This document shows positions 13,882-27,200 of a stretch of 64,000 nt of DNA, piece by piece. A model generated the notes under the pieces. That model saw nothing but the letters and a program-made list of their open reading frames with translations. It was not told the origin of the DNA and did not search any database. The translations under genes were made by a program, and so were the position numbers. Numbering within the stretch: the first letter of the stretch is position 1; each line of letters opens with the position of its first letter. The DNA comes from Seriola aureovittata (taxonomy: Eukaryota > Chordata > Actinopteri > Carangiformes > Carangidae): assembly GCF_021018895.1 (NCBI RefSeq), contig NC_079376.1:17230001-17294000 (forward strand). Direction: 5' to 3'.

Positions 13882-15569
13882 CAGGCCCATTCCTGAGAAG
13901 TCAGCAGCCCTCCATGTGACTCACTTCAAATATCGCCTACATTTCTACATCTGTGGCCTTCCTATACTCCCCCCGTCTCTGCTCACACAAAGAAGACAGC
14001 AACTAAGTCTCCATGCAAGTATGTTTTTGTAAATCATGACCCTATGAGATGAAAGAGACAAATGAAGTTTCAATAAAATCAACATACAAAAAACATGAAC
14101 CCACCGAAGTTACACTTGTTTGTGTTCAATGTGTTTTTTGTTGTTTTTTTTAAATGTTGTAATACATAAATATTAGCGGAAGTGCATTTGTTGAATAAAT
14201 AATGACAAAAGCAAAACATCTGCTGCGATATAAAGCTTTGCATCCACGTTGAATTTGTGATTTACATGATTGTTGTAATACTGACAAGAGCTTTTCTTTG
14301 TTTTAGTGTTCAGGCTACATGAAATACAGTCAGTATAAGCTTGCAGTTTAGAACAATATCAATATGCCCAGCACTGTTAAATTATTGAAGACTTCATTTT
14401 TGCTGGTATGTGTAACTGTGAACAAAATCAGAGAAGCATGTTTATTCAGTTTAACTCGGCTGATACGGGAGGGAGGGAACAGTAATTTGCAATTTGTTTG
14501 CTGTGACGTTTTTTAAAGTTTTCTTTGTTTTTGATGGACTCATGGCTGTAAAAGAAAGAAACTATTGGCAGTAGTTGTTAGGTGCTGTATCTATAGCTCA
14601 TCTATAGTTGCATCTGATCCAATAAAACCTGAGATAAATCCCACAAATCTCAGAATGCCAGAGGATGGCTCTAGTTTTCATAAATGGTCATCCTCAGTAG
14701 AATCCACCTCTGCTGACATAGACTAAATAAGGTTGAGAAATGAAATTGAAATGACAATCAAATCAAACCCAAAAGGCTTTGCACTACCTCAGCCACACGG
14801 AAAAGTCAAATTTTCCCAAATGAACAATTAACTTTCTTCCCCCAAAATTGCTTTGGTTTTGATTTTTCTGCTAACTCCTGACACCGACACTTTGGATAAG
14901 ACAGAGCTGAGAAACAGCTGACACCAAATCAGCGCCTGCATGCAGTAATTAAATCCTTTCTTCAGGGCGTTTACACATCAACCTTTGACTCCAGGGGATG
15001 TTGTTAGTGCACAGTGGGGCCAGGCAGAAAAACTACAATTATCTTATTAGCCAGCTAATAATACATGAGCTTATGTCCAGTGATGTAACTGGACAGTTAA
15101 AATTTTCATTATTATTATTTTTTTAAATCAGAATTAAATGGCGTCTTGTGGAAACCACATGCAGACCAGGGATAACATGCGCCTGCCAATTACCTAAGCA
15201 GGCTCTGTGTTTCATCCAAGGAAGATGAAAAACGCTGCACGGGGTCCTTATCGGACGCAACAGAGTAAATTGAAATTTCACTCTAGTGCTGCTAATCAGC
15301 ACTGTGCTGGCTGGCCAAGACAGAGATGTAAACAAAACAACATAAACAAACGACTGACGGGAGGTGGCAGAGAGTGGGCGAGAGAGAGGCACATTGTGAG
15401 AGGGGCGGGGTTGAGGTTGGACTGCTTAGTGCTGACGAAGGGGCTTAGCCTGCTCCTGCCTGTGAACACACTCACACATACACACAAACAGAGAGAAGGA
15501 ACACACACTCAAGGACACACATGAGCACAAATATTAAACACACACCCAGAATAAAGAGAAGCACCCAAA

Positions 15570-15588
15570 CACACACACACACACACAC
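15570..15588. repeat. (CA)n microsatellite
   Basis: Short perfect tract inside a broader CA-rich stretch from about 15470 to 15590. Confidence 0.9.
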
Positions 15589-16498
15589 CTGCGTGCCCAT
15601 TTCCTGACCAGACCCCATGGGCTGTCTGTCCGATGGAGAACATGCACCATAAATTAAATTCCAGCAGCCACAGTCAGGCCCATCACTATGCACAAGGCTC
15701 CCTGAGATAGCCGCATAATACAATGTGACATTGATGCATAGCTCCCATTATAAACTCTTTGTTCGTATCACACTAATAATTCATAAGAGAGAAATGTAAA
15801 CAGTATGCACTGGAGAGCACTGCGAAGCAGGGATCATTTCAAGGTAAGCACATTACCAAGGATGGGATTGGGTCTCGTCTTTGATATGTAGAACTACTGA
15901 GCTTTGATTCCAATTCTAAAGAAAACAAAGGCAAAACACTGAGCATAATAGTGATAAATTAGTAGAAACTGTACTGTAGATATCCATTCATTTTTGTTTT
16001 ATTAGGTCAGATTTTAAATGAGTTGCTGCTGTAATTATCTAAGCAACAACACTCTATTTCCAACTTGCTAGGCCCTCATTATTATCTACTAATTACTTTT
16101 ATTGTTCTGTGTGCGTGTTGTGTTTGTTCTGATTAGTGGATAACAGACGGATCCTTGTTACACATATAGGATGAGACAGAAAATGCTGTTTGATTTATGA
16201 AATAAACTTAAATAAGTCATTTGGATTGCACATATGCCGTTATATTATTGCCATAGGTAGATGCTGTACGTGAGGAAGAAAAACACATGCTGAGTAGGAA
16301 TGGCCTGGATTTAAAGCAGCTGAAGTGCAGACAAACATTCACGCAGAAGGTCACAAACTAAACACTGAATATTGTTCTGTTTTCCCTCAATCAAATAGGC
16401 CATGGTAATTTGAAAAACTAGGACAATGTCATTGTGATGAGAGCAGATTCAACACACACCTAAATATCTCATGTATCTCTGATGTGTGCACACACACA

Positions 16499-16506
<8 letters not shown>

Positions 16507-16541
<35 letters not shown>
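16507..16541. repeat. (AC)n microsatellite
   Basis: Perfect tract of about 17 units preceded by a short ATAT stretch. Confidence 0.95.
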
Positions 16542-16543
<2 letters not shown>

Positions 16544-18199
16544 GGTGGGGCTCTGTCTTCATTTTGGTGAGTGGCCAGACAAGTGAGCGTGAGGGGGGGA
16601 GACAGCAGTGTAAATGAGGTGCACTCGTTTCGCTCACAGCTTGCTCCTGAAGAGAGGCAGTGGGGAGGGAAATTGAATTTGAAAGAGGGGAAACTGTGCC
16701 AACAGGTGACAGAGGCGTGCTCCGACCAAACGCACTCTGAAGTGAAGCGCAGTCATATCACGGGGCCAATTTGGAGGCAGTATTATGCACTACACCGCTC
16801 GCCTTTCTCACACAGCCTGTCAGTGCACAGGAGAGCAGTGCTGCTGCTCCAAATATGAATTAAACATAGGTCTTTTGTAGCGTGAATATACTGCTGCTGA
16901 AATGTTGGTCGAGTCAAGAAAAAACACAGTAGCACATGCACTTATTCCTAAAGTGGAGAACTGAAAAAAGAAAAGAAAAAAAAAAAAACAGAGATTTGCG
17001 GCATAAAATCTTAAATGTAAGATTTGTTTTAGGGGCTGGTTTGTTGGAATAATTATTGGCACTAACAATACATGAGTTTGGCTCATATAAGCTGTATGCT
17101 CTGACTGAAGGATTCATTAAAATGACTTTAATAAATATGTATATTTAATACCAAATACACACAACCGCTAATAATTATTGTAATAAGGAGTGAGATTACT
17201 GTAGGTTTCCGGTGACCATCTTATCAGCACGTAATTTGCTACAATCAATACCACAGCAAACCCTCCCACGCCATAACATTCACTTCATTTTCCCAGCATA
17301 CAACGCAAATTGCCTTTGATTGAAACAATGTAGGCTAATGAACTGCTTTTGTTTTGTGAGAGGCAGACAGTATAAGCTATGCTCAACCACCTAGCCCTCC
17401 AGTCGTCCAGATGTGCCATCCAGCAGTGCGCATAATATAGTGCGTCAAAAACAACTGCAGAATGACGGCTCTTATGGAGAAACACTGTGGAGTCTTGGTC
17501 CAGAGTTCTGAACTGGCAGCAACTCGCTCCCCTGGCTGCAGAACTGCACACTATTGACAACACAATTAGAGAAGTATTTCAGCACAGGGTTCGGGAACAC
17601 CCAGGAACTCTTGATTGCAGTCCCTCAAAACAGAAGGAGGACTAGTTGAATAATTAGTAACACTTGCTTCCTTTCCTCCATTGTTGCAGCTTGAGTGCCC
17701 TCCAGCAAGGCATTCAACCCCAGCTGCTGCAGTGCCCAACAGTAAAAGTCAGCTTCAGGGGTTATTATGTAAAACTGTGGTTAACTGTGAATAAGGGAGC
17801 TGCAGGAACAAGTGTTTCCTTATATTCCAAAATGTTAGAGCACAAACAATTTCGTAATGCTTTAACATCATATGTGCATTCTGAATCTGTATCAAACAGA
17901 ACAAACAAAACTGAAATATCTTCACTGTATAAAAAGTAATTTAAGATCTCCAATTTAACCCTACATTAAAACACATTATTATTTTTCATTGAGAGCTGAC
18001 ACTGCAGTGTTTTTGTATGTCTGGATGTCTGTTCAGTGAGGAAAAATTATGAGAATAATTATAAGGAGCAGCCTAAACCTTCATAAAACTTCAATTATTG
18101 CGTTGGATGGCCTCCAAGTCTGGAGTATTCCCATAAGACGTGAATGCAGCATCACAACAGCGCCATGGCCAAAGATCCCTGCAAGAATGCTCCTCTTTT

Positions 18200-18430
18200 T
18201 TCCCGAAGTGCAGTCTGCCCAGCGGGGCCACGGGGAGCCAATCAGATGGCAGACTGGGTGTCAACTGTGAGCCAGGAGTACGGAGAGCTTTTAGCCAGTT
18301 TACCTCCACTATTCAAATTCTGAGCAGAGCTGCATGGGAATAAACGAGGCGCACAGAAGCGCTCCGGCTCGACACGGAGCGCACTGAGAGGGACGTGCCG
18401 ACTTTGCACGGCCGCAGTGTCCGCTTGATT
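18200..18430. promoter_or_regulatory. CpG-rich block with CCAAT box inside arid1b intron 1
   Basis: This block is clearly more CpG-rich than its AT-rich flanks. It has GCGC/CGGC clusters at 18358-18420 and an NF-Y-type site (AGCCAATCAG) at 18236-18245. It lies about 0.7 kb downstream of the arid1b exon 1 donor. It could be the edge of the arid1b CpG island, an alternative promoter, or the start of a non-coding transcript on either strand. No convincing exon was found. Confidence 0.3.
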
Positions 18431-18443
18431 TTTCAAATCGGTT

Positions 18444-18465
18444 AAAAAAAAAAAAAAAAAAAAAA
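18444..18465. repeat. poly(A) run, 22 bases
   Basis: A perfect A22 tract at the right edge of the CpG-rich block. I see no retroposon body or target-site duplication next to it. Confidence 0.95.
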
Positions 18466-19133
18466 GTCAGGCGATTGGTAGTGTTATGGTACGTTAGCGT
18501 TTCTCTTGAGTATTCATGTGCATTTTCTATAGCAATATTTTACTTTGTTCGACGAGCGCCTCGAATAGGCTACAACACGTCCTCTAAACAGGGCGTTTCG
18601 CAACGTGTCTGACACCACGTCGGCAGAGAGGTGAATCTGCCCAACATGAATATTATTTTTTAGTCCACTAAAACTAAAAATGAAACAATACGGAGAACAC
18701 ACAACTGAAATATCAACTACTGAAATGTGGTGACAGAAACACACCCTCTGATGCAGCCTTTTAATTATTTTAAGCTAATTAAAATGGCCTTATCAATGAA
18801 GCTTCTTTTTTAATAAATAAATGCGAGGTCTCTTTCTGTCAAACTAAAACTCATGTAGGTCTAATATTTGACACGTTTACACAAGTCAGAATTATGTAGC
18901 CAGCCTGTAATGGCTTTTCTTCTGCATATAAATGGCTTGGTAAAATATTAACCCACGTTATTTTTCGAATAATTCACGTACAAACTTCAGTACATACTGG
19001 ACGTTGTCCCAGGTACACCGACTGTTTTTGTCAACACACACAGACACACAGACACAACACCTGGTAATTATGAGTGACATATCAGCGCTGGGAAACTCAA
19101 GTTCACTGATGCGCCTGACTGAAGTTCCCAAAA

Positions 19134-19140
19134 ACTCACC
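19134..19140 (-). promoter_or_regulatory. arid1b: splice donor of arid1b exon 1
   Basis: On the minus strand the exon ends ACGCAG and the intron begins GTGAGTTTTT, a near-consensus donor. The last exon base is 19140. The frame continues open past it to about 19068, but that tail (Val-Ser-Phe-Trp...) has no resemblance to ARID1B, which supports splicing here in phase 0. Confidence 0.92.
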
Positions 19141-20390
19141 TGCGTCCTGCCGAGGCCTGGCACTCCGTTTCCCGGGCTCATTGAGTGAGGGTGGTTTCTC
19201 TGCTGTCCTCCCCAGACGTGAGCCGAGGCTGCTCCGTACTGGGCCCCCACATCTTTCCCCAGGCCCATACCGGCTTGCTGCTGCGCCGTGGGGCCACTGT
19301 AGTCTTGATAGGCACCGCCATAACCCCGCATCATGGGGCTGGGGGACGTCAGCAGCTGGTTGAGGGTCGGGGTGGCCCCTGAAGGATGCTGTTGCTGCTG
19401 AGTTTGTCCCGGGAACCTCTGAAAGCCACCCGAACCAGCTCCCAGTGGAGACTTGCCGTGGCTTGTTGAGGAGTTGCTGCCCATCATCATGTTCCCTGGT
19501 TGCCGGCATCCAGAGGGGCCCATCATCCCGTAGGCCCCGCCGCCGTAGCCCGCCCGGTACGCCGGGTATTGGTTGTACTGGCTGTTGTGGAACCCCGCTT
19601 CGTGGGAGTTCTCCATGCTGTTATGCGCCGAGGAGTGCGTTATCCCCATCCCACCGCTTTGTTGCTGCTGTCCGCCATGTTGCTCATAACAGGGCCTTGG
19701 AGTATAATAGTTGTTATTAAACTCTGAGTTGTTAGTAGTTGGCCCCAAGTTAGAATGTTCGTACCTGGTACTCGTCATCCTCTCCGCGGGTTTACAGGTG
19801 AGGTCCCCCTCACCTTTCCCTGGCATGTGCTGCTGCTGTGGCTCCCCGTGCCCCCCCAACAGGTTCTCTTTGCCTCCGTGGTGTTGGTGATCCATACCCC
19901 TGTCCCCCCGAGGCCCCTGGCCGTTGTTATTGGCGGTGTTATTACTTTGGATCTGTCGCTGCTGATGTGGCGCAAATTGGCCGAATTGCGGCGGCTGCTG
20001 CTGCTGAGGCAGCGGTTGGGACTGAGGGGAATCTCCGCTCCCCACACATTTCAGCTTGTGGTTCGCGATCAAACCCGTTTCCATCGAGGAAGTGGTTGAA
20101 TTAGTCGACGCCGAGGCGGACGTAAGGTTATTCCCATCCTTGTCGTGGCCGTCCGGAGCGTTGTGAGTCGTGGAAGTTGAATGGACCATGTTGAGCTCGT
20201 TTCGGCGGTGATGGTCTACATTATTCAGAGTCCCATCTCCGGCACCCAGCATCGGTCCAGTTCGCTGTACGGTCCCTCCTCCTCCGCCTCCTCCGGATTT
20301 CCCCGAATTGAGCTCCCGACCCAAACCGCTGGATAATTTCTTATTTTTGTTATTAGTTCTGGTCGGAGCCGATGCCACTTGCGCAGCCAT
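19140..20390 (-). CDS. arid1b: arid1b exon 1: N-terminal part of AT-rich interactive domain protein 1B
   Basis: ARID1B is the large, mutually exclusive partner of ARID1A in the canonical BAF (SWI/SNF) ATP-dependent chromatin-remodelling complex in the nucleus. This exon gives 417 residues and ends in phase 0. It is low-complexity and disordered: poly-Gly at 33-39, Ser/Thr/Asn-rich 84-102, Gln/Pro-rich 121-150, Tyr/Gly-rich 272-292 and Gln runs at 241-244 and 331-334. Segments matching the family are [12 protein letters not shown] (103-114), RYEHSNLG (209-216), EFNNNYY (223-229), EQHGGQQ (236-242), GGFQRFPGQ (321-329), [20 protein letters not shown] (335-354) and [12 protein letters not shown] (374-385). 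LNQLL (343-347) fits the LXXLL nuclear-receptor box. The start chosen is the ATG at 20390 in a strong context (GACCATGG); the frame extends two codons upstream only through a GTG. The METGL, GMGLGKD and SPMM segments separate it from ARID1A. The ARID and C-terminal domains lie beyond the window. Confidence 0.93.
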
Positions 20391-21130
20391 GGTCACTCCA
20401 ACATCTCAGCGCGCAGTGACAGCAAGCTCCGACCAGCCTTGCACACAGAAAATGATACAAGAGGGGAAGAAAAACACAAGCTGGGTGGTGAAAAATATAT
20501 TCAGTGGAAAAGCAAGCTTTGTTCTAGCGCTGGTGTTGCTGTTGTTGTCGTGAAATGGTGCGTCAGTGAGGCTTCATGTTGAGAGTTTCTCTGCCAGGTT
20601 TAAACGAAACTTTTTTTTCTTCCCCCCTCCGCCTCTCCTCCATCCCGGTTCTCGGTAATATGTAGCAGCGTCTCCCGGAGCCCTTGTGGCCCAGCATGGC
20701 ATGAGAGAGAGCGGGCTCTACCAGCTTATCCACCTCCAGGGCTCCGGCGCGCCTCACATGGAAAATCCGGACTGGAGTAGCGAGCCATAACGCACACTGC
20801 ATTTTGTTTCTGTTTTTTTTACGATGATTTGCAGGCTGGTTTTACAATAAAAAAAGATATACTGACGTGGCAGCATCTTGACATGACACACATTCCCTTA
20901 TTTTCAGAATAACATCGAGATTTCGTTCAATAACTGCGTGTCAGGCGGACAAGGACTGGCTCCTTCCCTTGAGTTTAAGGTGCATTTTATTTTTCAAACA
21001 ACCAATAACCGGAAAAATGTTGTGATTCCTAAATTACGCACGGACGCTGTTCCTCCGCTGCGCACAGATCCTTCAAATAAACGCACCACAAGATGTTAAC
21101 TTTGCGCGAGCGAGTTTCTACGCAATTATC
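20391..21130 (-). promoter_or_regulatory. arid1b: arid1b 5'UTR and promoter region (CpG-rich)
   Basis: The sequence upstream of the arid1b start codon stays moderately GC- and CpG-rich to about 20.8 kb, with another CpG-containing patch at 21030-21120, before turning AT-rich. This fits a CpG-island promoter without a clear TATA box. The transcription start cannot be placed from sequence. A minus-strand open frame at 20563-20802 begins with ATG and would be an upstream ORF if the leader reaches that far. Confidence 0.6.
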
Positions 21131-23340
21131 CAGATCTGATTTTCCCTCTTCCCACCATCTCTGTCCCTCGGCTCAAGCCAGTTCTCTGCAGCTCTGACAG
21201 GAGTTGGACACGCAACCACAAGCTGTGCGCAATAATGTTGCCATCGGAATAAGAATGTAATCACACTTTATAGCAGCTATAATGTTGTAATATCTGTAAG
21301 CACAGAGTTCATCCACTACGCCATCCACTGCCAACCACTTCTTTTCAGACTGAAAAGGAATAATGTTCCCCTTCAACAAAGAAGCACAGCAGTCCTGTAA
21401 TAAGCTGGATACCAAGGAAATATCTCCAACTATAAACTATATGATATTCTCAGAACTATTCAATGTGATAGCAGATAAAAAATTGCCATTCAGTACAATT
21501 AGGTCAGTATGAAATCACTGTAAGTCTCCATAGGAATGCAATATGAATATTAAAGCCAGTCTTCATTAGGGTCTTAAAAGGCTACATTCTTTAATATCCT
21601 CCCTTCGATTTATTTGTCAGAGACAAACTTGTCTGAAGTGATAATGACAATGAAATGAAAAAAAAAAGAAAAAAAAAAAAGATCAACCTCAGGCTGCAGT
21701 GTTGGACCACACAAAACCAAAGTCTACAAGATATGCTCTCCCATCAGTGGTATTCAAACATGAATGTAAAATAGTGCTTAGTAAAGAAGCCGGGGTGTCT
21801 GTTGGGACTTGAATGAGCAGAGGGTCCGCTTTGATGAGATCAGATGCATTTGATCAACAGAGGGAGCTGCGGATGAAAGAGGGGGTGGAGGGGGGGAGGG
21901 GGGTGTGTTGGAGGGGAAGAGAAGGATTTGGGGATGAGAGTTGTGCTGAGGATAGCCATGATAATGATGATGACGACTGGTGGTGGGAACACATGTGAGG
22001 AAGATGATGCCAGTGGCAGAGGAAATGATGGCTACAGTAATGTTGATGACTACAGAAGTAGCGATAACCACATTTTTTAACACCTAACTGTTGCTTTAGG
22101 TCACACATGTTCAAAATAAGGAGGTACAATTCACTCTGCCTAATACTTCTGGCATACTTTGTGTATAGTGGAGGATAATTCACTATGAAGCCATGTCCGT
22201 GACAATGGGAAGACCCCTGCTGGAGATACAGTGTTAGTACAAGTTGGAGCTTTAAAAAAAGAAAATGTATTTAAAAAATAAGCAGAAACATACTTGGTAT
22301 TCAAGTAGGACAGAACTGAATAAGGAGAAAATGTCAAAGTATAAATTTGTGATTTTTCCCCCCCAAATCACAAATTCATATTTTCACATAACAGCAAGAG
22401 GCTTAATACAGTTTTTCCAAATGAAAGCTCACTCGTTGCTTTGGAGACAAATAAAAGCAAGTGACATCCCCAGAAACCTTTCCCTACCGTTAGTCTTTAT
22501 GAGCCCATATGGCAGAGAATAAAAGCTATAACATTGTTATGTTCCAACTACAAAGTCTCCATGGTGTTCACCATTCAGTATGCTCAGGCCCATCCTATAG
22601 CAACACCACACCAGATGGCCGTTTATCTATAGGACAACCTGAGAAGACATCACATTTACATCCCCTGTGAGTGTGTGAGAGAGAAAATGTATAGGTGACA
22701 TAAAGTGACTGCTGTTGGTGTGTGTATCTGAGTAGAGGCAAAACTATATCTCCTTAAATGATTAAGGATTTCTATGTGTTAAGTGTCATCATCACTGGTT
22801 ATGGGCACCTTTTCTGATTAGAACAAGCCTCATCCACACCCTTCCTGCTCTCTGTACTTTGTGCACATGACGATTCTGGCTCCCATCAGCATCCCAGATC
22901 AAAGCCTCAGCTCTGATCTCATCTAGAGCATCACTAAGGCTGACAGTGAGGGGACCTCGGGCATTAGCATATTCTATGATGGCGCCCGGCTTTTCAAGCC
23001 GTTGCCTCGGCTGCAGCTCTGGGTGTGCCGCGCTGTGGCTTTGCAACTCTAATTTCCCTCTCTCGCTCATTAAAAAAAGCCCACTGTTCTCCTTTTAATT
23101 CGCAGACACACTGATCTGTTTGAATGGCGAGGATGGGTGTGTGTGCGGGGAGGAGGGAGGTGGAGGAGGGCAATGGCTCAGCGCATTTGCATTTATGTTT
23201 AATTTATAACCTTCAGGGGCCCCCTGATGCAGCAAGATTGAAACAATAACTCCAGACAAACACGGGGAAGAGAGGAGGAGGAGCTGGAGGAGGGTGGATG
23301 GAATTAAAAATATACAGATCTGGGATGGTATGTGCTTTGA

Positions 23341-23343
<3 letters not shown>

Positions 23344-23426
<83 letters not shown>
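23344..23426. repeat. (GT)n microsatellite, about 41 units
   Basis: Perfect GT tract. Cys-Val and Thr-His frames across it are artefacts. Confidence 0.98.
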
Positions 23427-23427
<1 letters not shown>

Positions 23428-23515
23428 GGCAACGATGTTGTTACAGCCTGTGCACCCTGTGCATGCATTTTTGTGAGTATTCATTCATGCATCTGCATCA
23501 AGGTGTATCTGAAAC

Positions 23516-23542
23516 GCACACACACACACACACACACACACA
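23516..23542. repeat. (CA)n microsatellite
   Basis: Perfect tract of about 13 units, 90 bases after the longer GT tract, in opposite phase. Confidence 0.95.
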
Positions 23543-23691
23543 TACAAGCACTGACAGAGAGACAGAGGTCTCCAATCCGCAGGGGGGTAACATGCCACGG
23601 TGAGTGTCTGTCAGGAGGAGAGCTGGAGTCTGTTCTGGGGGAGTCTGCAGGGATCTCCCCCTTGCAGCACAGCAAAGAACAGCACAGCAGA

Positions 23692-23714
23692 CAGCAGCAG
23701 CAGCAGCAGCAGCA
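23692..23714. repeat. (CAG)n trinucleotide repeat, about 8 units
   Basis: A CAG run in a locally CAG-rich stretch (23655-23715). Frames across it read poly-Gln, poly-Ser or poly-Ala. The surrounding frame has no family resemblance and runs into CA repeats, so I do not call an exon. Confidence 0.9.
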
Positions 23715-24166
23715 CAAGCCTGGCCAAGCACAGAAAGTGGGTCAGCCCAAAACACACACATGCACACCCAGATACACATACACACACACGCACACACAGC
23801 TCAGATGGATGCAGCCCCGGTGTCACACTGTGGGTGTGTTTGAAGGAAAAAGAGCATGCAGAGAGAAAATGCATAGATGATGGTTTGTGTACATGAGAGG
23901 CAGCATAGTAGTATAGTTTGCATTTGTGATGTTGAAGGGGTTTGGGGGGGGGGTGTGTCTTGTTCAAGATGAGGGGTGGATGGATAAAGAGAAAATGGAG
24001 GGGGGGTGTAGCTGAGACAAAAAGCCAGCCAGCTATTGTGAGAACACCCTATGGAAGTGCATCAAATTGATCCATAGTCTTTTCATTTCAGGCTTGGGTA
24101 AATAACAGCATTTGCATTGATCAGTCTGCAAAACCAGGCAAAGATGGGCTTGGGAGCATACAGTAT

Positions 24167-24188
24167 ATGTGTGTCTGTGTCTGTGTGT

Positions 24189-24254
<66 letters not shown>
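24167..24254. repeat. imperfect (GT)n microsatellite
   Basis: GT tract with CT and AT interruptions at both ends and a perfect core of about 50 bases. Confidence 0.96.
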
Positions 24255-27200
24255 TCGTGTGGCTGGTAATAAAACACATCTCTTATTCCTTTCTGCTCCT
24301 TGTGGACTTGAGGGCCTCACCAGAGCCCTACAAACGGCTATGATGGATAAAATGTTTTCAACAACACTTGAGAAGAGTGGATGCTATTGTGTCCGCCTGT
24401 ATACTGAAACACAGAATCACAGAATTCCCAGGACGCCACATGCTCTATTTATGTGTTATGAAAAACATGACTCAAAAGAAAACGGAAAACAGCTATGCTC
24501 TACTTTCACTGTCAGCTATCATGTGAAGTGTGAAGGGGAGGAAGACGATGAGAGCAAGATGCAGACAGAGAGAGGAGAGTGATTTTCTTCATCCACACGG
24601 ATCCGATCCCGATGGTGACAGGGGAGTGGGCTCTCAGAAACCCCCCGCACCTCCACCCTCTCCTACCCCATACCCACCCTGTCCCCCCCAGTCACTGCTC
24701 CTCTCCTTCCCTCCCTCCCTTCTACTGACTGGAGGAGTGTGTGAAGTGTCCCCCGAGAGGCACAGACTCAAAGACGGTATTTACAAGATCCACACTGAGC
24801 CCACTTTTAACTGCCTGTGAAGAACTTCTCCCGCCGCCTTTGATGTGCCAACCTAATGGGGAAGAGCTCGCCGGCAGTCATTGCATATGTTAGCGAGGCA
24901 ACGTGAGCTAATCCGCTAGCATTGCAAGGTAGACTTCATGCTGCTTGCAGTAAGTGAACACTTCAAATGCTGTATAGCTTTGGTGCATTGCTGCCCTTGG
25001 TAAAATCCCTACTGGCAAACAGACGCTGATACGATGCGTCAACTTTTACAGCAAATTAGAGGCACCAGCAGCAAAAGGCGAGCACTTTGCTTATTTCATG
25101 GTGGACTTAGCATATTCATGACTTTACATAAAAGCTTGCTGATGTGATCATCAAGACTATAATAAAAACTCAATAAGACATGCAAATTATAAACCCAATC
25201 ATATGATCATTTATCCCGTTTATAGTAAGTATACTAGCAGATCCTACACCCATTTTTATTTCTACTTGGGTTGAAAAAACTATGGTGCAAAAAAATTAGA
25301 CAGCTTTTCCATTCCCCTGCCACTTGACATTTCTACCCAGATGGGATGAGTAACATCAACAAAAGAGTCAGCTAAGCGAGCTCTCCCACATCGAAAAATC
25401 CACTACAGCCTGCAAGTCTGTCTAAGGCAGGTTAGCTTTGCTCTCCTTCCTGGCACACGTTGAGCAAGAGGACTGATGCATCAGACTGACTGGTGCCCCA
25501 TGCCTTCTGTTAATTGTGAGGTCAAAGGTCACATGACACATTTAGGGACTCATTTTCTTAGTTGACCCACACCCTCAAACACACACACATACACACACAC
25601 AAGCAAATACACAGAGGTAAAAGACTGACGCTTGTCCAACTTAGTTGTATCTTTAACAACGGCACTCAGAAGGAAGGCTTTCATAACAAACAGAGGCATT
25701 TGGAACGATTTTGAATTAGGCTAATTAGGTTTGTGTTTTGTTTGTTGTTCAGGAGGCATGATCAAAGTGATATTTCACCAATTTGTGTCAGTTCCGGAGG
25801 AGAGGAGGAAGAGTTTGGAGAATGCTGCCTATTAATTTCCTCAGGTTCGGCACGCTGTGCGTTAGGGACGGTAATCAAAACAAGAGAATTATGAATAATG
25901 AAAAGTGTTGATCAGAAATGAAACAAAACAGAAGATTTGTGCTTTATTAGCAGCTTATTAGTAACAGAATTGGACTCTACGTGTTTTTTTCCCCCGTTTT
26001 CCAGCTCTTTAAAGGGGGGGGGGCTTCAATTTCAATGCATGCTCAATCCTCCATGCTCAGCCTGAGTGGAAGAACAAAAATCAAAGGGATGTGGATGGCT
26101 TGACCCAGGAGCTCAGAGTCTGAGAGCAACCGGCTGTTTTGATATTATCTAATATTTATGAATAACTTCCTTGATATTTCCTTCGCTCCATGAAGCCGTC
26201 CGCTTTTACAGTGTTACACAATGATGTCTTAGAGGGGTGATGACGGAGATCAAACGGGGCCTGGGCTCAGTATACAGAAAGTGCTCTCTCTCTCCGTAGC
26301 CTGGAAGGAATCACAGCAGCGAGCTATCTAACTCTGTGTGATTGAAATACAAGCTCCACTAGGCTGCAGCGTGAAGTGTGATGATATTTGTATTTGTGTC
26401 TTTGTCAAAGGAATATGGGCACAGAGAGGGAAAACACTGTCACCATTTGAGCATGAAGACGTGTGTGTCTGTGTTTCTGCTTGTGATTGCCTCCTATGCA
26501 TCTCCGCCGTGTATATGTGTGTTTTCTGCGTGCGATGGAGATGATTCCGCTGTCTGCCTATCCACGGCTTTCAGAGCCAGCCACCACACAACTATTCAAG
26601 GCTGTTTGGATCAGTTATGGCCTCAGATGCTTTTCACTATCTCTTCACAAAAGTCAAGTGTTCTCAACATGTTATTTGCCCAAAGTGGCCTTGTTCCATG
26701 GCTCTATTGTTAGACTAATGGAGGCTAGACGACACTAAGACTCTAATTATGGACATCAACGATCAGCCCTGATAATATTGCGAGCAAAGTGGGTAATTTG
26801 TGGCTGTTGTGCTGAAGGGTTGATGGGAGGTGAATAAAGAGGAAGGGGGGTGGGGGGTTGGGAGGGGGAAAGGGGAGTTGGCGAGGAGACGAGAGGTAAG
26901 GTAGTTGTTTTCTTGTGTCATCGCCCCATCGTCCGTCACCTTCATCATTCCTCCAGAGAAGAAAGCCAAGACGTGGGCACAGCAGGAGAATATTAATGGA
27001 CTGTGTGACATTATGGTTCCCGCCCATTCAAAAGGAATGTTCTATTACATTATGGCCCATCAACAGGTGATTTCTCACTGCTCACTAGGCTTCATCGAAG
27101 TATACCCGTATTTCATAAAGTGCCTACACGGTACAGCTCAAGTGCCCATTCGTCTTATTTAATACAGATATTGCACATACAGTGGAGTCATGCTTAGAGA

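Noticed and set aside
18958..19509. 183-codon minus-strand frame overlapping arid1b exon 1
   Set aside because: Alternate-frame shadow of the GC-rich arid1b exon, without recognisable domains.
19755..20104. plus-strand frames antisense to arid1b exon 1
   Set aside because: GC-rich antisense shadows of the coding exon; composition explains the lack of stops.
23347..23880. 177-codon plus-strand frame with a poly-Gln stretch
   Set aside because: Built from GT, CA and CAG repeats; no conserved sequence outside the repeats.
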